Assembly: GCF_001202025.1 (NCBI RefSeq)
Contig: NZ_LGHS01000067.1
Span: forward strand, 119,270-183,269
Origin: Pseudorhodobacter aquimaris
Lineage (GTDB): Bacteria > Pseudomonadota > Alphaproteobacteria > Rhodobacterales > Rhodobacteraceae
Direction: 5' to 3'
Length of the DNA: 64,000 nt
Shown here: piece after piece, positions 37,622-46,526 of the stretch
How positions within the stretch are numbered: the stretch's first letter is position 1
Layout: every line of letters starts with the position of its first letter
The notes under the pieces: generated by a model
Databases searched by the model: none
What the model saw: only the letters and a program-made list of their open reading frames with translations
What the model was told of the DNA's origin: nothing
Made by a program: the position numbers and the translations under genes

Positions 37622-39130
37622 ATGATATCAGCACATCTTTATCGCCAGCAGTGGTTTGGCAACATCCGGTCGGATCTGCTGTCGGGGCTGGTCGTGGCTT
37701 TGGCCCTGATCCCCGAGGCGATTGCCTTTTCGATCATCGCGGGGGTCGATCCCAAGGTGGGGCTTTATGCCAGCTTTTCGATCGCGGTGATCACGGCGAT
37801 TGTTGGCGGGCGCCCGGGGATGATCTCGGCGGCGACGGCGGCGACGGCGGTGTTGATGAAACCCCTGATCGATACCTACGGGCCGGAACTGGGCTTGCAA
37901 TACCTGTTGGCGGCCACGGTGCTGGCGGGTGTGTTGCAGGTGTTTGCCGGGGTGTTGAAGCTGGGGCGGGTGATGCGCTTTGTCTCGCGCTCGGTGATGA
38001 CCGGCTTTGTGAATGCGCTGGCGATCCTGATCTTTCTTGCGCAGGTACCCGAGATGGATTTGCGCAATGAGGGCGTGACCATGCTGACCTTTGTGCTGAT
38101 TGGCGCGGCTTTGGCGATTATCTATCTGCTGCCCTATCTGACCAAGGCGGTGCCTTCGCCATTGGTGGCGATTGTCATTCTGACGGGGCTGTCGATGGCC
38201 TTGGGGTTTGAGACCCGCGTGGTCGGCGATATGGGCGCGCTGCCCGATACATTGCCGTTCTTCCTGCTGCCCGATATCCCCCTGACGATGGAAACCTTCT
38301 GGATCATCCTGCCGGTGTCCTCGGCCATCGCGGTGGTCGGGCTGTTGGAAAGCCTGATGACGGCCAGCCTGATTGACGATTTGACCGATACCCCCAGCGA
38401 TAAAAATCAGGAATGCGTCGGCCAGGGCGTGGCCAATATGGCAACCGGATTTATTGGCGGCATGGCGGGCTGTGCCATGATCGGGCAGAGCATGATCAAC
38501 GTGAAATCCGGCGGTCGCGGGCGGTTGTCCTGCTTTGCGGCCGGTGTGTTCTTGTTGTTCCTGATCGTGGCCTTGGGCGATTTGGTACGTCAGATCCCGA
38601 TGCCCGCCTTGGTCGCGATTATGATCATGGTGTCCATCGGGACGTTCAGCTGGTCATCGATCAAGAACCTGAAACTGCATCCGCGCTCCAGCTCTATTGT
38701 GATGTTGGCGACGGTGGGCTCTGTGGTTTACACACATAATCTGGCGATCGGGGTTGCTGTTGGTGTGCTGCTCTCGGGGATTTTCTTTGCAGGCAAGATC
38801 GCACAGCTTTTCCGTGTCACCTCCAGCCTGTCGGCGGATGGCGCAGAGCGGGTTTACCACGTCGAGGGCCAGCTTTTCTTTGCCAGCGTTGAGGATTTCA
38901 TGGCATCCTTTGATTTCCATGAGGTCTTGGACCGCGTGGTGATCGATGTCTCCAATGCGCATATATGGGATATTTCCTCGGTTGCGGCCTTGGATATGGC
39001 GGTGCTGAAATTCCGTCGTGACGGGGCCGAGGTGCAGGTTGTTGGTTTGAACGCGGCCTCTGAGACGATTGTGGACGAACTGGCGCTGCACGATAAACCC
39101 GGCGCGCTTGATAAAATGCTTGCTCATTAA
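37622..39130 (+). CDS. SulP-family anion transporter with STAS domain
   Basis: A 502-residue membrane transporter of the SLC26/SulP family, which carries sulfate, bicarbonate or other anions. Membrane helices start at [20 protein letters not shown] (the family signature), with [30 protein letters not shown] and [19 protein letters not shown]. The last 110 residues form a STAS domain ([39 protein letters not shown]). The ATG at 37622 follows GGGGAAG; an in-frame TTG at 37601 is less likely. A universal stress protein gene follows after 15 bp, a frequent neighbour. The substrate is not determined. Confidence 0.92.
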   Translation: MISAHLYRQQWFGNIRSDLLSGLVVALALIPEAIAFSIIAGVDPKVGLYASFSIAVITAIVGGRPGMISAATAATAVLMKPLIDTYGPELGLQYLLAATVLAGVLQVFAGVLKLGRVMRFVSRSVMTGFVNALAILIFLAQVPEMDLRNEGVTMLTFVLIGAALAIIYLLPYLTKAVPSPLVAIVILTGLSMALGFETRVVGDMGALPDTLPFFLLPDIPLTMETFWIILPVSSAIAVVGLLESLMTASLIDDLTDTPSDKNQECVGQGVANMATGFIGGMAGCAMIGQSMINVKSGGRGRLSCFAAGVFLLFLIVALGDLVRQIPMPALVAIMIMVSIGTFSWSSIKNLKLHPRSSSIVMLATVGSVVYTHNLAIGVAVGVLLSGIFFAGKIAQLFRVTSSLSADGAERVYHVEGQLFFASVEDFMASFDFHEVLDRVVIDVSNAHIWDISSVAALDMAVLKFRRDGAEVQVVGLNAASETIVDELALHDKPGALDKMLAH

Positions 39131-39145
39131 AGGAAGGTGGACAGT

Positions 39146-39973
39146 ATGAAGATCATCGCTTTGGTTGACGGTTCTGCCTACGCCCGTTCGGTTTGTGAGT
39201 TGGCAGGCTGGGCTGCTGTGCGCCTAGAGGCAGGCGTCGAGGCGCTGCATGTTCTGGGGCGGCGCGAGGTGGGTGAGCAGGATTTATCCGGTGCCATCCG
39301 GCTTGGTGCCCGAACCGCGTTGCTGGCGGAGTTGGCAGAGCTGGACGCCGCGCGTGCCAAGCTGATCACCCAGAAAGGCCGCGCGATTTTGGAGGATGCC
39401 AAGACCATTCTGGCCGCTGCCGGTGTGGGGGAGGTGACAACCCGTATGCGTCAAGGGGACCTTCTGGCCGAAATCGGGACTGATAATAACCTGATCGTGG
39501 TGGGCAAACGTGGCGAGGCGGCGGATTATGCCAAGGGTCATCTCGGCTCCAATCTGGAGCGGATCGTGCGCGGGGTAAAGGGTCCGGTGCTTGTCGCGGC
39601 ACGCGCCTTTGCGCCTGTGGCCCGCGTTCTTGTGGCCTTCGATGGCGGGCCATCTGCGCGCCGTGCGGTTGATCATATCGCAGGGTCGCCGCTTTTTGCC
39701 GACTGCGAGGTGGTCCTGGTCAACGTGGGTGAGGGCGGTGCCGCCGGACTAGAGGATGCAACCGCACAGCTGATGGCCGAGGGGCTGACGGTTGAGGCGC
39801 GGCAAGTGCCGGGTCAGCCGGAGAAGGTGCTGTCCAAGATGGTAGAGGAAGAAGGATTCCAGATGTTGGTCATGGGTGCGTATGGCCACAGCCGTATCCG
39901 CAGCCTGATCATCGGCTCCACCACCACCGAGATGATCCGGTCGTGCAAAGTGCCGGTGATGCTGCTGCGCTAG
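39146..39973 (+). CDS. Universal stress protein, tandem UspA domains
   Basis: A 275-residue protein with two consecutive UspA folds. The first starts MKIIALVDGSAYARSVCELA. The second starts RVLVAFDGGPSARRAVDHIA and ends with the ATP-binding-type loop VMGAYGHSRIRSLIIGSTTTEMIR. The G-x2-G-x9-G(S/T) signature supports nucleotide binding in the second domain. AGGAAGG precedes the ATG at 39146. Close linkage to the SulP gene suggests that it responds to, or regulates, anion transport. It converges with the phosphatase gene, the two stop codons overlapping. Confidence 0.9.
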   Translation: MKIIALVDGSAYARSVCELAGWAAVRLEAGVEALHVLGRREVGEQDLSGAIRLGARTALLAELAELDAARAKLITQKGRAILEDAKTILAAAGVGEVTTRMRQGDLLAEIGTDNNLIVVGKRGEAADYAKGHLGSNLERIVRGVKGPVLVAARAFAPVARVLVAFDGGPSARRAVDHIAGSPLFADCEVVLVNVGEGGAAGLEDATAQLMAEGLTVEARQVPGQPEKVLSKMVEEEGFQMLVMGAYGHSRIRSLIIGSTTTEMIRSCKVPVMLLR

Positions 39974-40527
39974 GGCCGGTGGTTGATCCGCCCCGCTGAC
40001 CATGCGCCGTCAAAGGAAACTTCGGTCACGGAAAGCGGGTCGATTTTATGGGCAAAGGCGTCATAGGCGCTGATGCCCAAGGCGCGCTGCACTTGGGTCA
40101 GGATAACACCGAAATGGGCGACGATAATGATATCGCTGTGCCCCAGAAGCCTGTCCACCGCGCGGTTCACACGGGCGCAAATCCTGTTCCAGCTTTCGCC
40201 TCCGGGGGGTGCTATATCGCCCGGCTCCTCCCAATAGCGGCGTATATGTTCTTGGTCCGTGACTTCGGTTGCGCGCTGTAATTCCCAAGCGCCAAAGTTG
40301 ATCTCGCGCAGGTCGGGATCATGTGGCAATCGCATTCGCGGGCCGATGATCGCATCCGCCGTGGTCACAGCCCGCGACAGGGTTGAGGAAATGACCGGCG
40401 CCTGTGGCAAAAAGCCCGACAGCCGCGCAAGGGCCGAAGTATCGGACAGATCGGCAGGCAGATCGGACCAGCCGACCATCGCGCGCGCATGTGTCGGCCC
40501 GTGACGGACCCAGTGAAACCGTGTCAT
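39970..40527 (-). CDS. cobC: Histidine phosphatase family protein, probably alpha-ribazole phosphatase (CobC-like)
   Basis: A 185-residue branch-1 histidine phosphatase. The RHG catalytic motif is in FHWVRHGPTHA (His8 the likely phosphohistidine), with LREINFGAWELQRA and the late VAHFGVILTQVQRA supplying the second His. Overlap by 4 bp with cobU, a nucleotide-loop assembly enzyme, makes alpha-ribazole-5'-phosphate the most likely substrate. The fold alone would also fit phosphoglycerate mutase-like functions, so the cob assignment rests on context. Confidence 0.78.
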   Translation of the reverse strand: MTRFHWVRHGPTHARAMVGWSDLPADLSDTSALARLSGFLPQAPVISSTLSRAVTTADAIIGPRMRLPHDPDLREINFGAWELQRATEVTDQEHIRRYWEEPGDIAPPGGESWNRICARVNRAVDRLLGHSDIIIVAHFGVILTQVQRALGISAYDAFAHKIDPLSVTEVSFDGAWSAGRINHRP

Positions 40528-41057
40528 AGCGCGCCTTTCAACACCATGGGCAGTCCCGAGATCACCGCAACGACCAGTCCCGCCTGTGCGGCAAGCGCTT
40601 GGTTCAGCCGTCCTTGCGCATCGCGAAACCTGCGTGCCAAGGCGTTGTCGGGCACGATGGACCAGCCCAGCTCATTTGTGACAATCACTACCGGCGCGGG
40701 GCAGGCGGCGAGGGCGGCAAGCAGGGCCGCCGTCTCGGACTCGATATCCGCCTCTGCCAGCATGATATTGCTCAGCCACATCGTTGCGCAATCAAGCAAG
40801 ATCACATCGCCCGCAGTGGCGCCGTGCAGCGCGGCGACAACATCACGCGGCGCCTCGACGGTATGCCACCCTGTTCCGCGGTCGGTCTTATGCGCATCGA
40901 CCTTGGCACGCATTTCGTCATCCCAGACCTGTGCCGTCGCAAGATAGACCTGCCGCAGGCCGGAGCCCGTGACCAGCCCCTCGGCAAAGCGGGATTTCCC
41001 CGATTTCGCGCCGCCTGTCACCAATGTCAGCGGGGGAAGGATTTTTTGCGTCACCAA
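40524..41057 (-). CDS. cobU: Adenosylcobinamide kinase/guanylyltransferase
   Basis: A bifunctional enzyme (CobU/CobP) that phosphorylates adenosylcobinamide and transfers GMP to it during cobalamin assembly. The 177-residue protein has the P-loop LVTGGAKSGKSRFAEGLV, the segment RGTGWHTVEAPRDV, VILLDCATMWLSN and VIVTNELGWSIVPDN. The start is uncertain between TTG (41057) and GTG (41054); GGAT precedes both. It overlaps the phosphatase gene and is divergent from rpoH, whose promoter lies right next to the start. Together with bluB further on, the window holds several B12 functions. Confidence 0.92.
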   Translation of the reverse strand: MVTQKILPPLTLVTGGAKSGKSRFAEGLVTGSGLRQVYLATAQVWDDEMRAKVDAHKTDRGTGWHTVEAPRDVVAALHGATAGDVILLDCATMWLSNIMLAEADIESETAALLAALAACPAPVVIVTNELGWSIVPDNALARRFRDAQGRLNQALAAQAGLVVAVISGLPMVLKGAL

Positions 41058-41060
41058 GTT

Positions 41061-41090
41061 TGATCCAATCGAAGTGTCGCTGCGTATTCA
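41061..41090 (+). promoter_or_regulatory. RpoE(ChrR)-type promoter upstream of rpoH
   Basis: TGATCC (41061-41066), 18 bases, then TATTCA (41085-41090) resembles the -35/-10 pattern known for the singlet-oxygen sigma factor RpoE of Rhodobacter sphaeroides (TGATCC with a TA-rich -10). The ATG of rpoH is 27 bp beyond. In R. sphaeroides rpoHII is reported to be an RpoE target, which fits. Confidence 0.5.
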
Positions 41091-41116
41091 TCGAGACAGC
41101 AGCAGGGGGCAGAAAG

Positions 41117-41992
41117 ATGTCACAACCCGGATATAGCGATCAAACCATGTCACGCCAAGCGATGAAGGCGGAGTTGTTGGACGCCGAAACCGAATTACGC
41201 CTTGCCTATGCATGGCGCGATCAACGCGACGAGGCGGCGCTGCACCGTCTGATCACTGCCTATATGCGTCTTGCGATCAGCATGGCCGCCAAATTCCGCC
41301 GCTACGGCGCGCCGATGAACGACCTGATCCAGGAGGCGTCTTTGGGCCTGATGAAAGCCGCGGACAAGTTTGACCCTGATCGCGGTGTGCGCTTTTCTAC
41401 CTATGCCGTATGGTGGATCAAGGCGAGCATTCAGGAATACGTCATGCGCAACTGGTCGATGGTGCGCACCGGCTCTACCAGCAGCCAAAAGGCGCTGTTC
41501 TTTAACCTGCGCCGGGTGCAGGCGCAGTTGGAGCGCGAGGCAGGTCAGCGTGGCGAGACATTGGACGGCCATCAGATGCGCGCGCAGGTTGCCATTGAAA
41601 TCGGCGTGCCGCTGAAAGATGTGGAGATGATGGACGGTCGTCTCGGCGGCTCTGACTTTTCCCTCAACGCGACGCAATCATCCGAGGATGAGGGCCGCGA
41701 GTGGATTGACGCGCTGGAGGATGAAGGCGCGCAGGCGGCTGATCTGGTTGAGGATCGCCATGACCGCGCCCATCTGCGCAAATGGCTGGTCGAAGCGCTT
41801 GCGGGGCTGAACCCGCGTGAGCGGTTCATCATAACCGAGCGCAAGCTGCGCGAAGAGGGGCGAACGCTGGACTCCTTGGGACAAGAGTTGGGGCTCTCCA
41901 AGGAGCGCGTGCGCCAGCTAGAGGTCGCTGCATTTGCAAAGCTCAAACGCAGCCTTGAAACCGACGCGAGGGAAGTGCATAATTTTTTGTAA
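41117..41992 (+). CDS. rpoH: RNA polymerase sigma-32 factor, probably RpoHII
   Basis: An alternative sigma factor for heat and oxidative-stress promoters. The 291-residue protein has region 2 (LITAYMRLAISMAAKFRRYG, DLIQEASLGLMKAADKFDP, RFSTYAVWWIKASIQEYVMR). It also has an RpoH-box-like SSQKALFFNLRRVQ and region 4 (LNPRERFIITERKLREEGRT, LGLSKERVRQLE). The RpoH box reads QKALFFNLR rather than QRKLFFNLR. That difference, and the RpoE-type promoter, point to the RpoHII paralogue of Rhodobacterales. The ATG at 41117 is the first good codon after the promoter. Its stop overlaps chaN (TAATG). Confidence 0.93.
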   Translation: MSQPGYSDQTMSRQAMKAELLDAETELRLAYAWRDQRDEAALHRLITAYMRLAISMAAKFRRYGAPMNDLIQEASLGLMKAADKFDPDRGVRFSTYAVWWIKASIQEYVMRNWSMVRTGSTSSQKALFFNLRRVQAQLEREAGQRGETLDGHQMRAQVAIEIGVPLKDVEMMDGRLGGSDFSLNATQSSEDEGREWIDALEDEGAQAADLVEDRHDRAHLRKWLVEALAGLNPRERFIITERKLREEGRTLDSLGQELGLSKERVRQLEVAAFAKLKRSLETDAREVHNFL

Positions 41993-42807
41993 TGAAAAAC
42001 GCTTTCCGCCTGACTTTTGCTGCATGCACCCTTGGGGGCGGTATTGCCTGCGGGCAGGATGTTACCCTTGCTGATCTGCCAGAGGCAGTACCCGCAGAGA
42101 TTGTGATCATCGGCGAACTGCATGACAATCCTGCGCATCACCTGATCCAGGCGGAACTGGTTGCGCGCTGGTCCCCAGCGGCGCTGGTGTTTGAGATGCT
42201 GACGCCTGAACAGGCCGCTGCCGTGGGGCCGGATCGTCAGGATGCCGCCGCAATCGCAAAGGCGCTGGCGTGGGAGGGCAGTGGCTGGCCCGATTATACC
42301 CTCTATCACCCGATTTTCGCCGCGTCTGGCGCGGCTGCGATCTATGGCGCCGCGCTTGACCGTGCCGATGTTCGCCGCGCCATGGTCGAAGGCGCCGCGG
42401 CGGTTTTCGGCCCGGAGTCGGCGCGCTTTGGTCTCGATATCCCCCTGCCTGTATCAGAGCAATCCGCGCGGGAGGCAGACCAGATGGCGGCCCATTGCGA
42501 TGCGCTTCCGCCCGAGATGTTGCCGGGCATGGTTGCGGCCCAACGTCTGCGTGACGCGGCATTCGCGCGCACGGCACTGCAAGCCTTGGTTGAGACCGGC
42601 GGGCCGGTGGTTGTCATCACCGGTTCCGGTCATGCGGATAAACAGCGAGGGATACCGGCAGCGCTCTCCAAGGCGGCACCGCAAACGACAGTTTTCAGCA
42701 TCGGCCAGACCGAATCCGACCCCGGCGCGGAGGCCCCCTATGATGCGTGGATCATCGCCGCCCCCACCCCGCGCGAGGACCCCTGTGCGGCTTTTACAAA
42801 ACCGTAA
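41992..42807 (+). CDS. chaN: ChaN-family haem-binding lipoprotein
   Basis: A 271-residue protein of the ChaN family, iron-regulated haem-binding lipoproteins of unknown process. The N-terminus MKNAFRLTFAACTLGGGIACG is a signal peptide with a possible lipobox at GIAC. The conserved IVIIGELHDNPAHHLIQAEL, ALVFEMLTPEQ and VVITGSGHADKQRGIP blocks are all present, with the EL-HDN histidines as probable haem or metal ligands. Translation is coupled to rpoH (TAATG), suggesting that it is part of the same stress response. Confidence 0.85.
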   Translation: MKNAFRLTFAACTLGGGIACGQDVTLADLPEAVPAEIVIIGELHDNPAHHLIQAELVARWSPAALVFEMLTPEQAAAVGPDRQDAAAIAKALAWEGSGWPDYTLYHPIFAASGAAAIYGAALDRADVRRAMVEGAAAVFGPESARFGLDIPLPVSEQSAREADQMAAHCDALPPEMLPGMVAAQRLRDAAFARTALQALVETGGPVVVITGSGHADKQRGIPAALSKAAPQTTVFSIGQTESDPGAEAPYDAWIIAAPTPREDPCAAFTKP

Positions 42808-42888
42808 AGGTTTTTTTGCTGTTAAAGGCGTTCACCTCGGTCGGTAAACCGGATAGCCTTGGGTCAAACCACAGGGTAAGGGTGCGGA

Positions 42889-44085
42889 ATGCTGTCAGAC
42901 AAGCGTATTTTACTTGTGATCGGGGGGGGGATATCCGCCTTCAAATCGCTTGATCTGATCCGCAGGTTGCGCGAACGCGGCGCGTCCGTGACCCCTGTCC
43001 TGACCCGCGCGGCGGAGCAATTCGTCACCCCCTTGTCGGTTGCGGCGCTTTCTGGCTCCAAGCTGTACCGCGACCTTTTCGACCTGACCGATGAGGCCGA
43101 GATGGGGCATATCCAACTGTCGCGTTCTGCCGATCTGATCGTGGTGGCCCCTGCCACAGCCGATCTGATGGCCAAGATGTCCCATGGCCGTGCTGATGAT
43201 CTGGCCTCGACGCTTTTGCTGGCCACGGATACGCCGGTTTTGCTGGCGCCTGCGATGAATGTGCGGATGTGGGATCATCCGGCGACACAGCGCAATATTG
43301 CCACGCTGCGCGGTGATGGGATCCGCTTTGTCGGGCCGAATGCGGGCGATATGGCCTGCGGGGAACATGGCCCCGGCCGGATGGCCGAACCGATGGAGAT
43401 CCTGGCCGCGATCGAGGCGGGATTTGCCAAAGGGCCGCTTGCGGGCAGGCATGTTCTGGTCACCTCTGGCCCGACGCATGAGCCGATTGATCCGGTGCGC
43501 TACATTGCCAACCGGTCCTCGGGGGCACAGGGCACGGCGATTGCGGCCGCCCTGCGCGATCTGGGCGCGCGGGTGACATTTGTCACCGGTCCGGCCAGTG
43601 TGCCACCGCCCAGCGGTGTGGATGTGGTGCGGGTTGAAACGGCGGCGCAAATGCTGGGTGCAGTAGAGGCGGCCCTGCCTGCGGATGCGGCGGTTTTCGC
43701 GGCGGCTGTGGCCGATTGGCGAGTAGTGAATGCCGCCACCTCCAAGATGAAAAAGGACGGATCGGGCAAGGCCCCCGCGTTGGAGTTCGCGCAAAACCCC
43801 GATATTCTGGCGCAGGTCTCGGGGCTGTCACAGGGACGGCCCGCGCTTGTCGTGGGGTTTGCCGCCGAGACCGATGACGTGATCGCCAATGCCACGGCCA
43901 AACGTCTGCGCAAGGGCTGTGACTGGATCGTGGCCAATGATGTCTCGCCTGCAACGGGGATCATGGGGGGCGCGGAAAACGCGGTGACGGTGATCACGGG
44001 CGAGGGTGCAGAGAGTTGGGCGCGCATGGGTAAATCCGCCGTAGCACAGCGACTGGCCGCGAAAATCGCCGCGGCACTGGCCTAG
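42889..44085 (+). CDS. coaBC: Phosphopantothenoylcysteine decarboxylase/synthetase
   Basis: A bifunctional enzyme of coenzyme A synthesis. The N-terminal half is the FMN-dependent decarboxylase (CoaC): ILLVIGGGISAFKSLDLIRR, the catalytic-His region MGHIQLSRSADLIVVAPAT and PAMNVRMWDHPATQRN. The C-terminal half is the CTP-dependent synthetase (CoaB): VTSGPTHEPIDPVRYIANRS, AVADWRV and FAAETDD. The 398-residue length is standard. It lies 68 bp upstream of dut, the classic coaBC-dut order. Confidence 0.97.
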   Translation: MLSDKRILLVIGGGISAFKSLDLIRRLRERGASVTPVLTRAAEQFVTPLSVAALSGSKLYRDLFDLTDEAEMGHIQLSRSADLIVVAPATADLMAKMSHGRADDLASTLLLATDTPVLLAPAMNVRMWDHPATQRNIATLRGDGIRFVGPNAGDMACGEHGPGRMAEPMEILAAIEAGFAKGPLAGRHVLVTSGPTHEPIDPVRYIANRSSGAQGTAIAAALRDLGARVTFVTGPASVPPPSGVDVVRVETAAQMLGAVEAALPADAAVFAAAVADWRVVNAATSKMKKDGSGKAPALEFAQNPDILAQVSGLSQGRPALVVGFAAETDDVIANATAKRLRKGCDWIVANDVSPATGIMGGAENAVTVITGEGAESWARMGKSAVAQRLAAKIAAALA

Positions 44086-44153
44086 GCCTGCTGCGTGCTT
44101 GAAACCGGCAGGTCAGCCCCCTAAGAACGGCGTAAATCCATAGGAGAGCGAAG

Positions 44154-44609
44154 ATGCAGATCAAAGTGTTGGATGCGCGGTTGCATGACTGGGGCCTGCC
44201 ACGGTTCCAGACCGAGGGCGCGGCGGGGGTGGACCTTTTTGCCTGTGTTAAAAGCGTTGTGCAGATTGAGGCCCAAGCCCCTGCGATCCTCATTAAATCC
44301 GGCATTGCGATTTCATTCGGGGATCCGTCGGTTGCGGGGCTTGTGTTGCCCAGATCGGGTGCCGGCCATAAAAAGGGGCTGGTGCTGGGCAATACCGTCG
44401 GCCTGATTGACCCCGATTATTCGGGGGAGATCATGATGAGCGTCTGGAACCGAAATCCGGTCGGATCTGCCCCGATCGAGGTGCGCGCAGGCGACCGGAT
44501 TGGCCAGTTGGTCTTTGTGCCCGTTGTTCGGCCGACGTTCGAGGTTGTCGAGGAATTTACCGAACAAACCACCCGCGGCGCCGGTGGGTTCGGGTCAACC
44601 GGGAGCTGA
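44154..44609 (+). CDS. dut: dUTP diphosphatase
   Basis: Hydrolyses dUTP to dUMP, supplying dTMP synthesis and keeping uracil out of DNA. The 151-residue trimeric dUTPase shows all five motifs: AAGVDLFACV, PRSGAGHKKG, GNTVGLIDPDYSGEI, RAGDRIGQLVFVPV and RGAGGFGSTG at the C-terminus. AGGAGAGCGAAG precedes the ATG. The stop is followed within 5 bp by a short leader ORF of the next gene. Confidence 0.97.
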   Translation: MQIKVLDARLHDWGLPRFQTEGAAGVDLFACVKSVVQIEAQAPAILIKSGIAISFGDPSVAGLVLPRSGAGHKKGLVLGNTVGLIDPDYSGEIMMSVWNRNPVGSAPIEVRAGDRIGQLVFVPVVRPTFEVVEEFTEQTTRGAGGFGSTGS

Positions 44610-44613
44610 GCCT

Positions 44614-44664
44614 ATGTGCATCTGCCTGCTACGTCCCCATTTTTGGCATTTGGCGCAAAGATGA
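44614..44664 (+). CDS. Short leader ORF upstream of the MoeB-like gene
   Basis: A 16-codon frame, MCICLLRPHFWHLAQR, begins eight bases after GGGAG. Its TGA overlaps the ATG of the MoeB-like gene (ATGA at 44661-44664). The downstream ATG has no good ribosome site of its own, so re-initiation from this leader is plausible. The two early Cys codons would allow coupling to cysteine supply, but that is a guess. Confidence 0.4.
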   Translation: MCICLLRPHFWHLAQR

Positions 44665-45713
44665 TCGGCATTTTGGGGTTCATCGTTTTGTTTGTGGCGG
44701 GGCGCTTTGGCGCGCCAAGGTTGATGGCCGTGCTGGCGCTGTTCTGGTGGGGGATCCTGGTGCTTGCCCATGCACCGCTGATGCCGCAGCCTAATCCGGC
44801 GGCAGGTTTTCTGGGTGGGGATTTCATTGCGTGGCTGTTGTTTGGCATCCTTGCAGTACCGGTTCTAGCTTACCGCTATGGCTTGCAGGCGCTGCGTCGC
44901 AAGGTTTTGGCGCGGGCAGAGCCTGCGCCCCCCCCCGGTGCTTTTCGCCCTGTTGAGCTGGAACGCTATGCCCGCCATATCATGCTGCGCGAAATCGGCG
45001 GGACAGGGCAGAAACGCCTGAAGGATGCGCGGGTGCTGGTGGTCGGGGCTGGCGGGCTGGGCAGCCCCGTGTTGCTGTATCTGGCGGGCTCGGGGGTTGG
45101 GCATATCGGGGTGATCGATGATGATGTGGTCGACAATTCCAACCTGCAGCGGCAGGTGATCCATACCGACGCCCGCATCGGCATGCCCAAGGTGCAATCC
45201 GCGCTTGTGGCGATGCGGGCGCTGAACCCTTTTGTGGATGTGCAGGCCTATCAGCAACGTCTGGACGCGGATACGGATATTTTGGCGGGCTATGACCTGA
45301 TCCTTGACGGGACCGATAATTTCGACACGCGCTATCTGGTCAACCGGCTGTGTGTGGCGGCGGGCAAGCCCTTGATTGCGGCGGCCATAACCCAATGGGA
45401 AGGGCAGATCAGCCTGTATGATCCGGCCCATGGCGGCCCTTGTTTCGAATGTGTCTTTCCGACCCGCCCGGCCGAGGGCATGGTCCCAAGCTGTGCCGAG
45501 GCGGGGGTGGCCGCGCCCTTGCCCGGCGTGATGGGGTCGATGATGGCGATGGAGGCGGTCAAGGCGCTGACGGGTGCGGGAGAGGGGCTTCGGGGGCGCT
45601 TGATGATCTATGACGGGCTTTATGCCGAGGCGCGTATGATTGGCGTAAAGCCGCGCCCTGATTGCCCCGTTTGTGGCGCCGCATCCGCTGGACATTCCCA
45701 CCCCAGCCGCTAA
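44661..45713 (+). CDS. moeB: ThiF/MoeB-family adenylyltransferase with N-terminal membrane helices
   Basis: A 350-residue E1-like enzyme that adenylates the C-terminal glycine of a ubiquitin-fold sulfur carrier (MoaD or ThiS). The ATP-binding core has VLVVGAGGLGSPVLLYLAGS, the Asp/Arg site DDDVVDNSNLQRQVIH, and LDGTDNFDTRYLVN. Zinc cysteines CFEC and CPVC are also present. Unusually, residues 1-75 form two hydrophobic helices (MIGILGFIVLFVAGRFG; FIAWLLFGILAVPVLAY), so the enzyme is likely membrane-tethered. E. coli MoeB (about 250 residues) lacks them. MoeB versus ThiF specificity is not decidable here. Confidence 0.88.
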   Translation: MIGILGFIVLFVAGRFGAPRLMAVLALFWWGILVLAHAPLMPQPNPAAGFLGGDFIAWLLFGILAVPVLAYRYGLQALRRKVLARAEPAPPPGAFRPVELERYARHIMLREIGGTGQKRLKDARVLVVGAGGLGSPVLLYLAGSGVGHIGVIDDDVVDNSNLQRQVIHTDARIGMPKVQSALVAMRALNPFVDVQAYQQRLDADTDILAGYDLILDGTDNFDTRYLVNRLCVAAGKPLIAAAITQWEGQISLYDPAHGGPCFECVFPTRPAEGMVPSCAEAGVAAPLPGVMGSMMAMEAVKALTGAGEGLRGRLMIYDGLYAEARMIGVKPRPDCPVCGAASAGHSHPSR

Positions 45714-45746
45714 TTTGGTCCAAACCTGTAACAAAAGGCGCCCTCC

Positions 45747-46526
45747 ATGAAACTGACCGCGTCCCTTGGCCTGCTGGCCGTTCTTGCCGCCCCTGCCTTT
45801 GCTGCCGATTTGCCGGATCTGGCGGGTAAGGAGGTTACGGTGGTCACGGAAAACGCCTATCCGCCGCTGCAATTCGTGCAGGACGGTGTGGCCATGGGCT
45901 GGGAATATGATGCGCTGGCCGAGATTGCGGCGCGGCTGAACCTGACGGTGGTCTATGAGACGATCTCATGGGATGCGATGATCCCCGCCGTGTCTGAGGC
46001 GCAATTCGATATGGGGATGACAGGGATCACCATCCGCGATGACCGCAAGGAAATGGTCGATTTTTCCGATGCCTATATGCGGTCGGAAATGGTTATGCTG
46101 GTGCGCGGCGACGAAGACCGTTTTGCCGATTCCGCCGGTTTTGCCGCCGATCCGGACCTGTTGATGGCCGCACAGCCCGGGACGACGCCGTTTTATGTCG
46201 GCGTTTATGAGGTGCTGGACGGGGATGAGGCGAATCCGCGGATCAAGATGTTTGAGACCTTTGGCGCAGGGGTGCAGGCGCTGCGCAACGGTGATGTCGA
46301 TCTGGCACTGACCGATAGCACCGGCGGCATGGGTTATGTCGCGGCAAGCGAGGGCAAGCTGAAGATCGTGGGCGAGAAACTTGGCGCCGAGGATTTCGGC
46401 TTTATTTTTCCCAAGGGCTCCGATCTGGTGGCGGCGGTCAATGCCGCGATTGCGGATATGCAGGCCGATGGCACGATGGATGCGCTGAACAAGAAATGGT
46501 TCGTTGATTTCAGCTTTGGCGGCTGA
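45747..46526 (+). CDS. Polar amino-acid ABC transporter periplasmic binding protein
   Basis: A 259-residue periplasmic binding protein of the family 3 (SBP_bac_3) type. It has a signal peptide ([20 protein letters not shown]) and then [55 protein letters not shown] and [13 protein letters not shown], typical of polar amino-acid receptors. It is followed at once by a permease gene (TGATG overlap). No ATPase gene is next to them. The ligand is not assignable. Confidence 0.93.
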   Translation: MKLTASLGLLAVLAAPAFAADLPDLAGKEVTVVTENAYPPLQFVQDGVAMGWEYDALAEIAARLNLTVVYETISWDAMIPAVSEAQFDMGMTGITIRDDRKEMVDFSDAYMRSEMVMLVRGDEDRFADSAGFAADPDLLMAAQPGTTPFYVGVYEVLDGDEANPRIKMFETFGAGVQALRNGDVDLALTDSTGGMGYVAASEGKLKIVGEKLGAEDFGFIFPKGSDLVAAVNAAIADMQADGTMDALNKKWFVDFSFGG

